Assembly (NCBI GenBank): GCA_009733745.1
Contig: WNWL01000002.1
Location: 124,001 to 188,000, forward strand
Direction: 5' to 3'
Length of the DNA: 64,000 nucleotides
From: Oceanobacillus sp. HTM 045
GTDB taxonomy: Bacteria > Pseudomonadota > Alphaproteobacteria > Rhodobacterales > Rhodobacteraceae
Under the pieces are notes generated by a model. That model saw only the letters and a program-made list of their open reading frames with translations. It did not search any database and was not told the DNA's origin. A program made the position numbers and the translations under genes. Below, piece by piece: positions 35,473-43,055 of this stretch (its first letter is position 1; every line of letters starts with the position of its first letter).

Positions 35473-37383
35473 TCAGGCGCTTGCGCGCCGCCAGATCTCC
35501 ACCGGCTGCTTGCGCCCGCGCATCGGCGCGCGCACCAGCATCTGCCAGATTCCGCCGTTGTCCTGGAGGTCGATCCCCGCCGCCTCCAGGAGTGGGCGGG
35601 TGGTCACGAACCGCGCGCCGTACTCCTTCGCCACGTCCTGCAGGCGGGCGGTCACGTTGACCGTGTCGCCGGTCACGCCGACCTGCCCGTGGCGGCTGCC
35701 GCCCAGCACCGCGGCGGCGACGGGGCCGTGATGGACCGAGACCCTGAGCGTCAGCACCGCCCCGTTCAGGATCGGCGATTTCACCTCCGCCGCGCCCGCC
35801 AGCAGCGCGTCGGCGCAGGCGATGGCGTTGCGCGCGTCGTCCGGCCCCGGCGCGGGCAGGCCGAAGATCATCATCGCCCCGTCGCCCTGGTAGTCCGAGA
35901 TCACCCCGCCATGCCGCGTGGCGCAGTCCTCGAAGAAGCCGTGCAGGTCGCCGAGGAAGGCCGCCACCTCCACCGGGTCGGCGACCTCGACGAAGCCGCT
36001 GTAGCCCGCCACGTCGATGAACAGCACCGCCGCCGGCTGGGCCCGGCGGTGGAACAGCGGCCGGGCCTGCTTGGCCAGCAGGTCGGCCAGCACCGGGCTG
36101 ACATAGCGCGACAGGTTGCGCCGCTCCTCCTGCGCCAGCTGGCGGCTGATCCGCTCGGCCCGGAGCCGGATGAACGCCCCCACCAGAGAGCCGAGGAAGG
36201 TGGCCGAAAGCACCGAGACCGCGTCGATCCAGAGGAGCCCGAAGGCGAACGCCGCCTGCAGCGACGCCGCCGCGCCGAACCACGCGGCCGCGTTCGCGCC
36301 CAGCGCCACCGGCGGGCGCGGCATCCGGAACGAGAGGAGCGCCAGCACCGCCCACGCCACCGACAGCAGCAGCGACAGCGCCGCCGTCAGCGCATCGCGC
36401 CGCAGGAGCCGCCCCTCCACCAGGTTCGCCGCCGCGCCGGCGAGCACTTCCACCCCGGCGACGTTGCCGCCATAGGGCGTGGTGAAGTCGTCGCGCAGGC
36501 TCGGCGCGGTGCTGCCGATGAACACCGCCTTGCCGGCAAAGCGCCCCGGCGCGATCTCGCCCGAGAGCACGTCGAGCAGGCTCACCGTCTCGATCGTGCC
36601 CGGCCCGCCGAAATGGTCGAGGATCACCTGCCCCGCCAGGTCCGTCTCCACCTGCCGACCGCCGACCTCCAACGCCCGCCCGGGCCAGAGCCTCAGCGGC
36701 GGCGCGTCCGGCCCGGCCATCGCCTGCGCCGCCGCCACCGCCATCGACGGCAGGTGGTGGCCCGGCTCCAGCACGATGGTCAGCGGGATCTGGCGCACCA
36801 CCCCGTCCCGCGCGCGGGAGACGTTGACATGCGCCAGCCGCGCCGCGGCGGCGAAGCGGTGCAGCGGCAGGATCACGTCGCGCTCCGGCAGGACCGGCGC
36901 ATCGGGGCCGCGGATCACCAGCGGCACCGCGCTGCGCGACAGCGCGTTGGCGTATTCCGGGCTCGGGTCGTGGCGCCGGTCGCGCTCGCCCGGCGCCTCC
37001 GCCGCGGCGAGGAAGATCGGCACGTCCCCGGTCAGCGCCGCGGCGAGCGTGTCGTCCGCCCCGGTGGAGGCGACCAGCAGGATGTCCACCGCGATGGCAG
37101 ACGGCCCGTCTGCCGCGATCTGGCCGATCGCCTCGGCCAGCGCCGCGCGCAGCGGCGCGTAGACGCCGACATCCTGCACCGTGGCCTCGTCCACCGCGAC
37201 GATCAGGATGTCATCCGGCGCCGCCCGCGGGCCGCGCGCCTCGAACCGGATGTCGAGCAGGCGGCGCTCCAGCGCCTCCAGCGCGCCGTCCGCGCCGGTG
37301 GCGCGGTAGACGGCGAAGGCCGCGGCGATCAGCGCGACGGCGACGGGAACGATCAGGCGGGGAACGATCAGGCGGAAGGACAA
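35473..37383 (-). CDS. CHASE2-domain adenylate/guanylate cyclase
   Basis: A 636-residue membrane cyclase. It has an N-terminal membrane helix (about 5-25) and an extracytoplasmic CHASE2 sensor (about 30-320, with DDILIVAVDEAT, GPSAIAVDILL and IFIGSTAPSLRDDF-type segments). Three membrane helices follow at about 325-400, then a class III cyclase domain (about 425-610). Metal-binding aspartates are in AVLFIDVAGYSGF and YQGDGAMMIFG; the transition-state region is GDTVNVTARLQ. It makes cAMP or cGMP in response to an external signal. The start is TTG, 15 bases after the FecR-domain gene, with a weak ribosome site; the exact start is uncertain. The N-terminus has a small repeat RLIVPRLIVP. Confidence 0.92.
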   Translation of the reverse strand: MSFRLIVPRLIVPVAVALIAAAFAVYRATGADGALEALERRLLDIRFEARGPRAAPDDILIVAVDEATVQDVGVYAPLRAALAEAIGQIAADGPSAIAVDILLVASTGADDTLAAALTGDVPIFLAAAEAPGERDRRHDPSPEYANALSRSAVPLVIRGPDAPVLPERDVILPLHRFAAAARLAHVNVSRARDGVVRQIPLTIVLEPGHHLPSMAVAAAQAMAGPDAPPLRLWPGRALEVGGRQVETDLAGQVILDHFGGPGTIETVSLLDVLSGEIAPGRFAGKAVFIGSTAPSLRDDFTTPYGGNVAGVEVLAGAAANLVEGRLLRRDALTAALSLLLSVAWAVLALLSFRMPRPPVALGANAAAWFGAAASLQAAFAFGLLWIDAVSVLSATFLGSLVGAFIRLRAERISRQLAQEERRNLSRYVSPVLADLLAKQARPLFHRRAQPAAVLFIDVAGYSGFVEVADPVEVAAFLGDLHGFFEDCATRHGGVISDYQGDGAMMIFGLPAPGPDDARNAIACADALLAGAAEVKSPILNGAVLTLRVSVHHGPVAAAVLGGSRHGQVGVTGDTVNVTARLQDVAKEYGARFVTTRPLLEAAGIDLQDNGGIWQMLVRAPMRGRKQPVEIWRRASA

Positions 37384-37398
37384 GCGAACGACCCGGCC

Positions 37399-38313
37399 TC
37401 AGTCCCAGCCGAAGCCGAGCCGCGAGCCCGCCGCGGCGATCCGCTCCGCGCCCCATGCCTTCACCGGCCCGGCGATCGCGTCCTGCGGCGGCGGCGCCAT
37501 CGCCACGATGGCTCCCGCATCGCCCGCGCTCCGCGCCAGGCCGGTATCCGGTGCATCCGGCTCCGAGGGCACCGGCAGCGCCTCGGCCTGCGGCGCCGCG
37601 GCGGCGGGTAACTCTCCAGCCGTCTCGCCAACCGTCTCGCCAATCGCCAGACCACCGGTCTCGCCACCAGTCGCACCACCGGACGCGCTTCCGGTCCCGG
37701 CTTCGGCCTCGCCCGCGGCGACCTTCGGCTCTTCTGCCGGCGTCTGGTCCGCCAGCATCGTCTCTGCCGGCGTCACGGTGATCCCCTCGCCCTCGCCCAG
37801 CGAGGCGGTCTCGACCAGCGCGCCGCCGACCCGGACGGAAACCCGGCCCTCGCGCACGAACACCGCCGCGGGCGCGCCCGGCTCGTATTCCACCAGCCAC
37901 TCGGTCGAGCGCACCGAGGCGATCGCCAGCGGCGTGATCACTTCGAACACGCCCCATGTCCGCTCCGGCGCGACGATGCCGACGATCCCGCCCAGCAGCT
38001 GGATCAGGATCGAGGTGTCCTCGCCGGTCGGCCCCTGCAACTCGCCGAGGTCGATCTGCGTGCCCGGCCCGACCGTCACGACGATGCCGTCGTCGCAGGT
38101 GATCTCCATCCGCGTCGCCGGGCCGGTGCGCAGCACCGTGGCCTCGGGCGCGAGCAGGCCCACGGATATCTCCTTCCAGAATTCGCCGTTGCGATAGGCC
38201 GCGTTATCGCCCTCGACGGCGGTCACGCGGCAGGCGCGGTCCGCCGCGGCGGCGGGACCGGCAACGACGATGCAGGCGGCCGTCGCGGCCGCGATCATGA
38301 ACCGGCTGAACAC
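37399..38313 (-). CDS. FecR-domain periplasmic protein
   Basis: A 304-residue secreted protein: signal peptide (MFSRFMIAAATAACIVVAGPAAA, cleavage after about residue 23), a FecR-type beta-rich domain (about 45-165, including VLRTGPATRMEITCDDGIVVTVGPG and TPLAIASVRSTEWLVEY) and a long Gly/Ala/Glu/Thr-rich tail. It starts with GTG behind an excellent ribosome site (GAGGAGGAAC). FecR-domain proteins are often encoded just before CHASE2 cyclases, where they probably act as periplasmic partners of the sensor. Two Cys (C27 and the one in EITCDD) may form a disulfide. Confidence 0.88.
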   Translation of the reverse strand: MFSRFMIAAATAACIVVAGPAAAADRACRVTAVEGDNAAYRNGEFWKEISVGLLAPEATVLRTGPATRMEITCDDGIVVTVGPGTQIDLGELQGPTGEDTSILIQLLGGIVGIVAPERTWGVFEVITPLAIASVRSTEWLVEYEPGAPAAVFVREGRVSVRVGGALVETASLGEGEGITVTPAETMLADQTPAEEPKVAAGEAEAGTGSASGGATGGETGGLAIGETVGETAGELPAAAAPQAEALPVPSEPDAPDTGLARSAGDAGAIVAMAPPPQDAIAGPVKAWGAERIAAAGSRLGFGWD

Positions 38314-38724
38314 GGTTCCTCCTCCGATGCAGAGAACGGCGACATCGCATCATATACGCGATTCCGTCCCGGCGAAGTGCGGGTTGCCACAAAATGCGCG
38401 GCCCGCCTGTCGCCGATCCGTTCCGATATGCCCCAGCCCTAACCCGCCCGCGTGGCGACAGTTGGGTCGCCACAGTCAGATAGCTGCCGGAAAGCCGCCG
38501 GATCGCCGCCACACCGTGGCGGGGGCGGCGAACGGGGCGCGCATCGGCCTCGCGTGCCAGACTCCCGTGAAACCTGCGAAACCTGCCTTCCGGTCCACGA
38601 TTGGGCAGTTCCGGTCAGTTGCGCCGCAGCGAATAACGGGCGTAGGCTGTACTTGCAGCGGCGCGACTTTCGCGCCGTGAAAAGACGGGCCCGAACGACC
38701 CGCACACGACAGGGAAGCACACCA
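38314..38724. other. Divergent intergenic region
   Basis: 411 bases between the FecR-domain gene (minus) and the peptide-binding protein gene (plus). I see no gene. It should hold promoters for both sides. It contains the hairpin GTGGCGAC-AGTTGG-GTCGCCAC (38452-38473) and a short GGCGCG/CGCGCC stem (38660-38676) close to the plus-strand gene. Confidence 0.55.
38452..38473. promoter_or_regulatory. Inverted repeat in divergent region
   Basis: Perfect 8-bp inverted repeat GTGGCGAC/GTCGCCAC with a 6-nt spacer, mid-way between divergent genes. It could be an operator or simply a GC-rich hairpin. Confidence 0.35.
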
Positions 38725-40377
38725 ATGTCCGACCAGATGCTTACAGAGCGGTCGCTTCACCCGATGGCGAAGGAATTCGTCCGCGGCTACGAGGCCGGCC
38801 ACATGAGCCGCCGCGAGTACCTCGCCTCGATGATGTGCGTCGGCGTCACCGCCGCGGGCGCCGCCGCGCTCGGCGGCTTCGCGCTGCCCTCGAAGGCGCA
38901 GGCGCAGGAGCCGGTCAAGGGCGGCACGCTGCGGATCGGCACCCCGGTCCGCGCCGCCGCGCTGAAGGATCCGCGCACCTTCGACTGGGACGCGCATGTG
39001 TCGCGCATGTCCTGCGAATACCTCGTCCGCTGGGAGCGCGACGGCACCTTCACGCCGTGGCTGCTGGAAAGCTGGGAGATCAACGACGACGCCACCGAGT
39101 ACCTGCTCAACCTGCGCCCCGGCATCAAGTGGACCAACGGCGACGACTTCACCGCCGAGGACGTGATCTTCAACATCACCCGCTGGTGCGAGAAGGACGT
39201 CGAGGCCAACTCGATGGCCGGCCGCATGGCGATCCTGATCGACCCGGAGACCAACAAGGCCCGCGACGGCGCGATCACCGCGGTCGACGACCTGACCGTG
39301 AAGCTCACGCTGCCGGCCTCCGACATCACGCTGATCGCGCAGATGACCGACTACCCGGCGCTGATCGTGCACCGGAGCTTCGATCCCAACGCCGACGACC
39401 TGATGGCCCAATTCAACATCGGCACCGGCCCGTTCGAGATCGTCGAGTGGGAGCCCGGCGTGAAGGCCCGCGTCGAGAAGCGGCCGAACTACTGGTGGGG
39501 CGACGTGCATCTCGACGCGATCGACTTCATCGACTTCGGCACCGACCCGACCGCGATCATCGGCGCGCTGGAGGCGGACGACGTCGACACCAACGAGGAG
39601 ACCTTCGCCGACCAGATCGACCAGCTCGACGCCATCGGCCTGGTGAAGTCCGAGATCGCCACCGGCTCGACCATCGTCTGCCGGTTCCACAACAAGACCC
39701 CGCCATTCGACGACCAGCGAGTACGCCGGGCGCTGCAGCTCTCGGTCGACAACAACGCCGTGCTCGCGCTCGGCATCAACGGCACCGGCATCAAGGCCGA
39801 GAACCACCATGTCGGCCCGATGCATATCGAGTATTTCGAGCTGCCGTCCTTCGAGCGCGACGTGGAGCAGGCCAAGGCCCTGCTGGAGGAAGCCGGCCAT
39901 CTCGACACCGAGTTCGAGCTGATCTCGATCGACGACGACTGGCGGCGCAACACCACCGACGCCATCGCCGCGCAGATCCGCGACGCGGGCTTCAACGTCA
40001 AGCGCACGGTGATCCCGGGCTCGACCTTCTGGAACGACTGGACCAAGTACCCGGCCTCGACCACCAACTGGAACCCGCGCCCGCTCGGCGTGCAGGTGCT
40101 GGCGCTGGCCTACCGCTCCGGCGAGGCGTGGAACGAGTCGGGCTTCGACAGCCCCGAGTTCGACGAAGCCCTCGCGGAGGCGCTGGCCACCCCCGACGTC
40201 GAGGCCCGCCGCGCCATCATGGAGCGGGTCGAGAAGGTGCTGCAGGATTCCGGCACGCTGGTGCAGCCCTACTGGCGTTCGGTCTTCCGCCACAGCCACC
40301 CGCGGGTGAAGAACTTCGACGCCCACCAGGCGCTCGAGTTCCACGTCGAGGAGGTCTGGCTCGACCCGGACGCCTGA
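38725..40377 (+). CDS. Peptide-type ABC transporter binding protein (orphan)
   Basis: A 550-residue periplasmic binding protein of the SBP_bac_5 family. The twin-arginine signal [19 protein letters not shown] begins only at about residue 27 after a hydrophilic extension ([15 protein letters not shown]); cleavage is likely after AQA (about residue 62). The mature part starts [27 protein letters not shown] and has the family block [22 protein letters not shown]. No permease or ATPase gene is adjacent on the plus strand, and a strong terminator follows, so it is an orphan binding protein that must use a core encoded elsewhere or act as a sensor. Confidence 0.92.
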   Translation: MSDQMLTERSLHPMAKEFVRGYEAGHMSRREYLASMMCVGVTAAGAAALGGFALPSKAQAQEPVKGGTLRIGTPVRAAALKDPRTFDWDAHVSRMSCEYLVRWERDGTFTPWLLESWEINDDATEYLLNLRPGIKWTNGDDFTAEDVIFNITRWCEKDVEANSMAGRMAILIDPETNKARDGAITAVDDLTVKLTLPASDITLIAQMTDYPALIVHRSFDPNADDLMAQFNIGTGPFEIVEWEPGVKARVEKRPNYWWGDVHLDAIDFIDFGTDPTAIIGALEADDVDTNEETFADQIDQLDAIGLVKSEIATGSTIVCRFHNKTPPFDDQRVRRALQLSVDNNAVLALGINGTGIKAENHHVGPMHIEYFELPSFERDVEQAKALLEEAGHLDTEFELISIDDDWRRNTTDAIAAQIRDAGFNVKRTVIPGSTFWNDWTKYPASTTNWNPRPLGVQVLALAYRSGEAWNESGFDSPEFDEALAEALATPDVEARRAIMERVEKVLQDSGTLVQPYWRSVFRHSHPRVKNFDAHQALEFHVEEVWLDPDA

Positions 40378-40398
40378 TCCGTCCTGCCGACGACAAGG

Positions 40399-40432
40399 CG
40401 GGCCGCCCGGCATGACGGGCGGCCCGTTCCCT
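40399..40432 (+). terminator. Intrinsic terminator after peptide-binding protein
   Basis: CGGGCCGCCC (40399-40408) pairs perfectly with GGGCGGCCCG (40417-40426) around an 8-nt loop and is followed by TTCCCTTT. It lies 21 bases after the stop codon. Confidence 0.7.
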
Positions 40433-40457
40433 TTCCGACCAGTGGAGCACGCGGCCC

Positions 40458-41771
40458 ATGCGGGACAAGGCCACCGATCCGGCCACCGATCCGGCCACCG
40501 ATCAGCCCTCCGGTGCGGCTGCCGCCCGCGAGCCCGTGCCCTATGGCGGCCGCGGGCCGGCGCGCACCATCGCCGTGATCCTGCTCTCCTCGGGGCTGGT
40601 GATCGTCGGCAACGGCATGATCCAGACCCTGATCCCGCTGCGCTCGGAGCTGGAGGGCTTCTCCACCACCCTCATCGGCATCCAGGGCACCGCCTATTTC
40701 GCCGGCTTCATCGGCGGCTGCGTGCTCGGGCCGCGGCTGATCCAGTGGGTCGGCCACATCCGCGCGTATGCCGGCATCACCGCGATGCTGGCGGCGATGC
40801 TGCTGCTCTTTCCGGTCTGGACCGACGGCTGGTTCTGGGCCGGGCTGCGCTTCGCCGGCGGCATCTGCGTTGCCACCGCCTTCCTCGTGCTGGAAAGCTG
40901 GCTGAACGACCAGGCCACCAACGAGAATCGCGGCCGGGTGCTGTCGCTCTACATCATCGTCACCAACGCGGGCTGGATCCTCGGCCAGCTCGGCGTGAAC
41001 CTCGCGGAGCTGGCCTCCATCATGCTCTTCGTGCTGGTGGCGGTGCCGGTCTGCCTCTCGGTCGTGCCGGTGGCGCTGACCCCGACCCGCGAGCCCGAGC
41101 CGGTGCCCGACCCGCGCCTCGACCTGCCGGGGCTGTTCCACCTCTCCACCGTGGGCACCATCGGCTGCCTCTTCGTCGGCATCGCCGAGGGCGCGTTCTG
41201 GACGCTCGGCCCGATCTACGGCGCCGAGCGCGGCCTCACCGTTTTCGAGGTGACGATGCTGATGGGCGCCTTCATCCTCGGCGGCACCATCTCGCAATGG
41301 CCGATCGGCAAGCTGTCGGACCGGTTCGACCGCCGCCTCGTGATCCTGCCGGTGGTGCTGGCGACCGTCTGCACCGGCCTCGCGCTGGCAATGGTCGGCG
41401 ATATCGGCTTCTGGTTCGTCTTCGGGCTGGCGACGCTGCACGGCGCGCTGATGATCCCGATCTACTCGCTCTGCATCGTCCACGTGAACGACAACGCCCC
41501 GGCCGACCGGTTCGTGCAGGTGAGCGGCGGGCTCCTGCTGATCTACGCCGCCGGCGCGGCGCTCGGCCCGCTGGCCGCCGCACCGCTGATGGACCTGACC
41601 GGGCCGGGCGGCGTCTTCTTCTTCATCTCGGCGGTGCTGGCCGCCTTCGCCTGCGTGATCGCATGGCGCCTGCGGGTGGCGTGGCGGCGCGACCGGGCCT
41701 ATCGCAGCGCCTATAGCTGGCAGCCCCGCACCACCCAGCAGGCCTACGAGATCGAGGCCGAGGACGAGTAG
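40458..41771 (+). CDS. MFS transporter
   Basis: A 437-residue carrier of the major facilitator superfamily with 12 predicted helices, in the YcaD/sugar-like group. The segment GIQGTAYFAGFIGGCVLGPRLI, the motif after helix 2, and WPIGKLSDRFDRR (motif A copy between helices 8 and 9) are visible, as is LESWLNDQATNENRGRVL in the first half. The N-terminus has a slippage-prone repeat, ATDPATDPATD, encoded by 12-bp units (40470-40503). The C-terminal tail is hydrophilic and Tyr/Gln-rich. Substrate unknown. It is convergent with the Rieske oxygenase gene. Confidence 0.9.
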   Translation: MRDKATDPATDPATDQPSGAAAAREPVPYGGRGPARTIAVILLSSGLVIVGNGMIQTLIPLRSELEGFSTTLIGIQGTAYFAGFIGGCVLGPRLIQWVGHIRAYAGITAMLAAMLLLFPVWTDGWFWAGLRFAGGICVATAFLVLESWLNDQATNENRGRVLSLYIIVTNAGWILGQLGVNLAELASIMLFVLVAVPVCLSVVPVALTPTREPEPVPDPRLDLPGLFHLSTVGTIGCLFVGIAEGAFWTLGPIYGAERGLTVFEVTMLMGAFILGGTISQWPIGKLSDRFDRRLVILPVVLATVCTGLALAMVGDIGFWFVFGLATLHGALMIPIYSLCIVHVNDNAPADRFVQVSGGLLLIYAAGAALGPLAAAPLMDLTGPGGVFFFISAVLAAFACVIAWRLRVAWRRDRAYRSAYSWQPRTTQQAYEIEAEDE

Positions 41772-41813
41772 ACCCGTCCCCGGCCCCCGACGATCCGGCC
41801 CGGATCTCTTCGT

Positions 41814-43040
41814 TCAGTCCGCGAAGCGGTCGCAGTACCAGCGCAGGAACGCCTCGATGCCCCATTCCTGGGTCGCCAGCGGCCCCGGCCGGTAGCGCAT
41901 CGAGTTCACGCCTTCCTGGTTGTGGCGGATGATCCGCTCGTCGTCCTGCGTGGTGACGTGCCAGAGCCAGGTGAGTTGGTCGACGTCGTAGTCCTTCCCC
42001 TCCTCCGCGTCGGCCCGCACCATCCAGACCGACTGGATCAGCGTGTCCTGCACGCCGCGCGGCAGGAAGCGGTAGCCGACCACGTGGTCGGCATAGACGA
42101 GGAAGTAGTTGAGCGGCCCGATCTGCACGTCCGTCGCCCCGCCGTCATGGGCGGTGATGGTGCCGAGCGGCGGCGCGAGCGGCGTGCCGTCGCGGCTGCC
42201 GGTCAGGAACCCCGGGTAGAGCGGGTAGCGCCGGTGGTAGACATCCGCCCCCGGCGGGTCGGCGTCGAGCCCGCTGGAGGAAACCGCCTCGGTCGAGATC
42301 CCCGCCGCCGCGGCGCGTTCCTCCATGCCGCCGACCAGGTCCGGCGTCATCGAGGCCGGGTCCTTCAGCGAGTGGGAGCGCGAGTATTCCTCGTGCGCCG
42401 GGCCGCAATGATAGCATTCGAGGTAGTTCTCGAAGGCCAGCTTCCAGTTGGCCGGCACCGGGTAGTCGCCGGTATGGGCCACCTTCATGTCGGCGAAGCC
42501 GAACGGCGCCACCTGCGCGGCGATCTTCGCGAAGCCGGCCGCGAGGTCCGACGGCTCCTCCGCGAGGCTGACGAAGATCAGCCCGTCGAGCACCGCGACA
42601 TGCACCGGCTCCAGCCCGTGCTCGGCCTTGTCGAAGCCCTCCGGCATCCGCTGCGCCCCGCGCAGGCTGCCGTCGAGGCTGTAGGTCCAGCCGTGGTAGG
42701 GGCAGGAGAATACCCGCGCCGTGCCCGCGTGCTCCAGGCATACCCGCGAGCCCCGGTGGCGGCAGACGTTGAGGTGCGCGCGCACCGCGCCCTCGCGGTC
42801 GCGCACCACGATCACCGACTCGGTGCCGAACTCGAAGGTGAAGAAGTCGCCCGGCTCCGGGATCTGCGAGACATGCCCGGCCCAGTGCCAGTTCTCGCAC
42901 CAGATCCGGCGCATGTCCTCCTCGTAGACCGCCTGCGAGGTATAGAACACCCGTTCGAGCGAGCGGCCGCCGTCATAGTCCCGCGCGCAGTCTCGCGCCT
43001 GCTCCAGATCCCCCGTCACCGCAAGATCGTCGCGTGGCAT
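41814..43040 (-). CDS. Rieske non-heme iron oxygenase, quaternary-ammonium type
   Basis: A 408-residue oxygenase alpha subunit. The Rieske [2Fe-2S] ligands are C93 and H95 (CRHRG) and C113 and H116 (CPYHGW). The mononuclear iron site is in FENYLECYHCGPAHEEY, with H211 and H216 and a third ligand in the C-terminal half. The N-Y-x-E-C-Y-H-C-x3-H signature is the one found in demethylases and monooxygenases acting on quaternary amines (glycine betaine, proline betaine, carnitine). It lies 15 bases downstream of the flavoprotein gene at 43056, so the two are probably one operon. A dedicated reductase is not obvious unless the flavoprotein or an outside gene serves. Substrate uncertain. Confidence 0.88.
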   Translation of the reverse strand: MPRDDLAVTGDLEQARDCARDYDGGRSLERVFYTSQAVYEEDMRRIWCENWHWAGHVSQIPEPGDFFTFEFGTESVIVVRDREGAVRAHLNVCRHRGSRVCLEHAGTARVFSCPYHGWTYSLDGSLRGAQRMPEGFDKAEHGLEPVHVAVLDGLIFVSLAEEPSDLAAGFAKIAAQVAPFGFADMKVAHTGDYPVPANWKLAFENYLECYHCGPAHEEYSRSHSLKDPASMTPDLVGGMEERAAAAGISTEAVSSSGLDADPPGADVYHRRYPLYPGFLTGSRDGTPLAPPLGTITAHDGGATDVQIGPLNYFLVYADHVVGYRFLPRGVQDTLIQSVWMVRADAEEGKDYDVDQLTWLWHVTTQDDERIIRHNQEGVNSMRYRPGPLATQEWGIEAFLRWYCDRFAD

Positions 43041-43055
43041 CGCCGCCTCCTTCTC

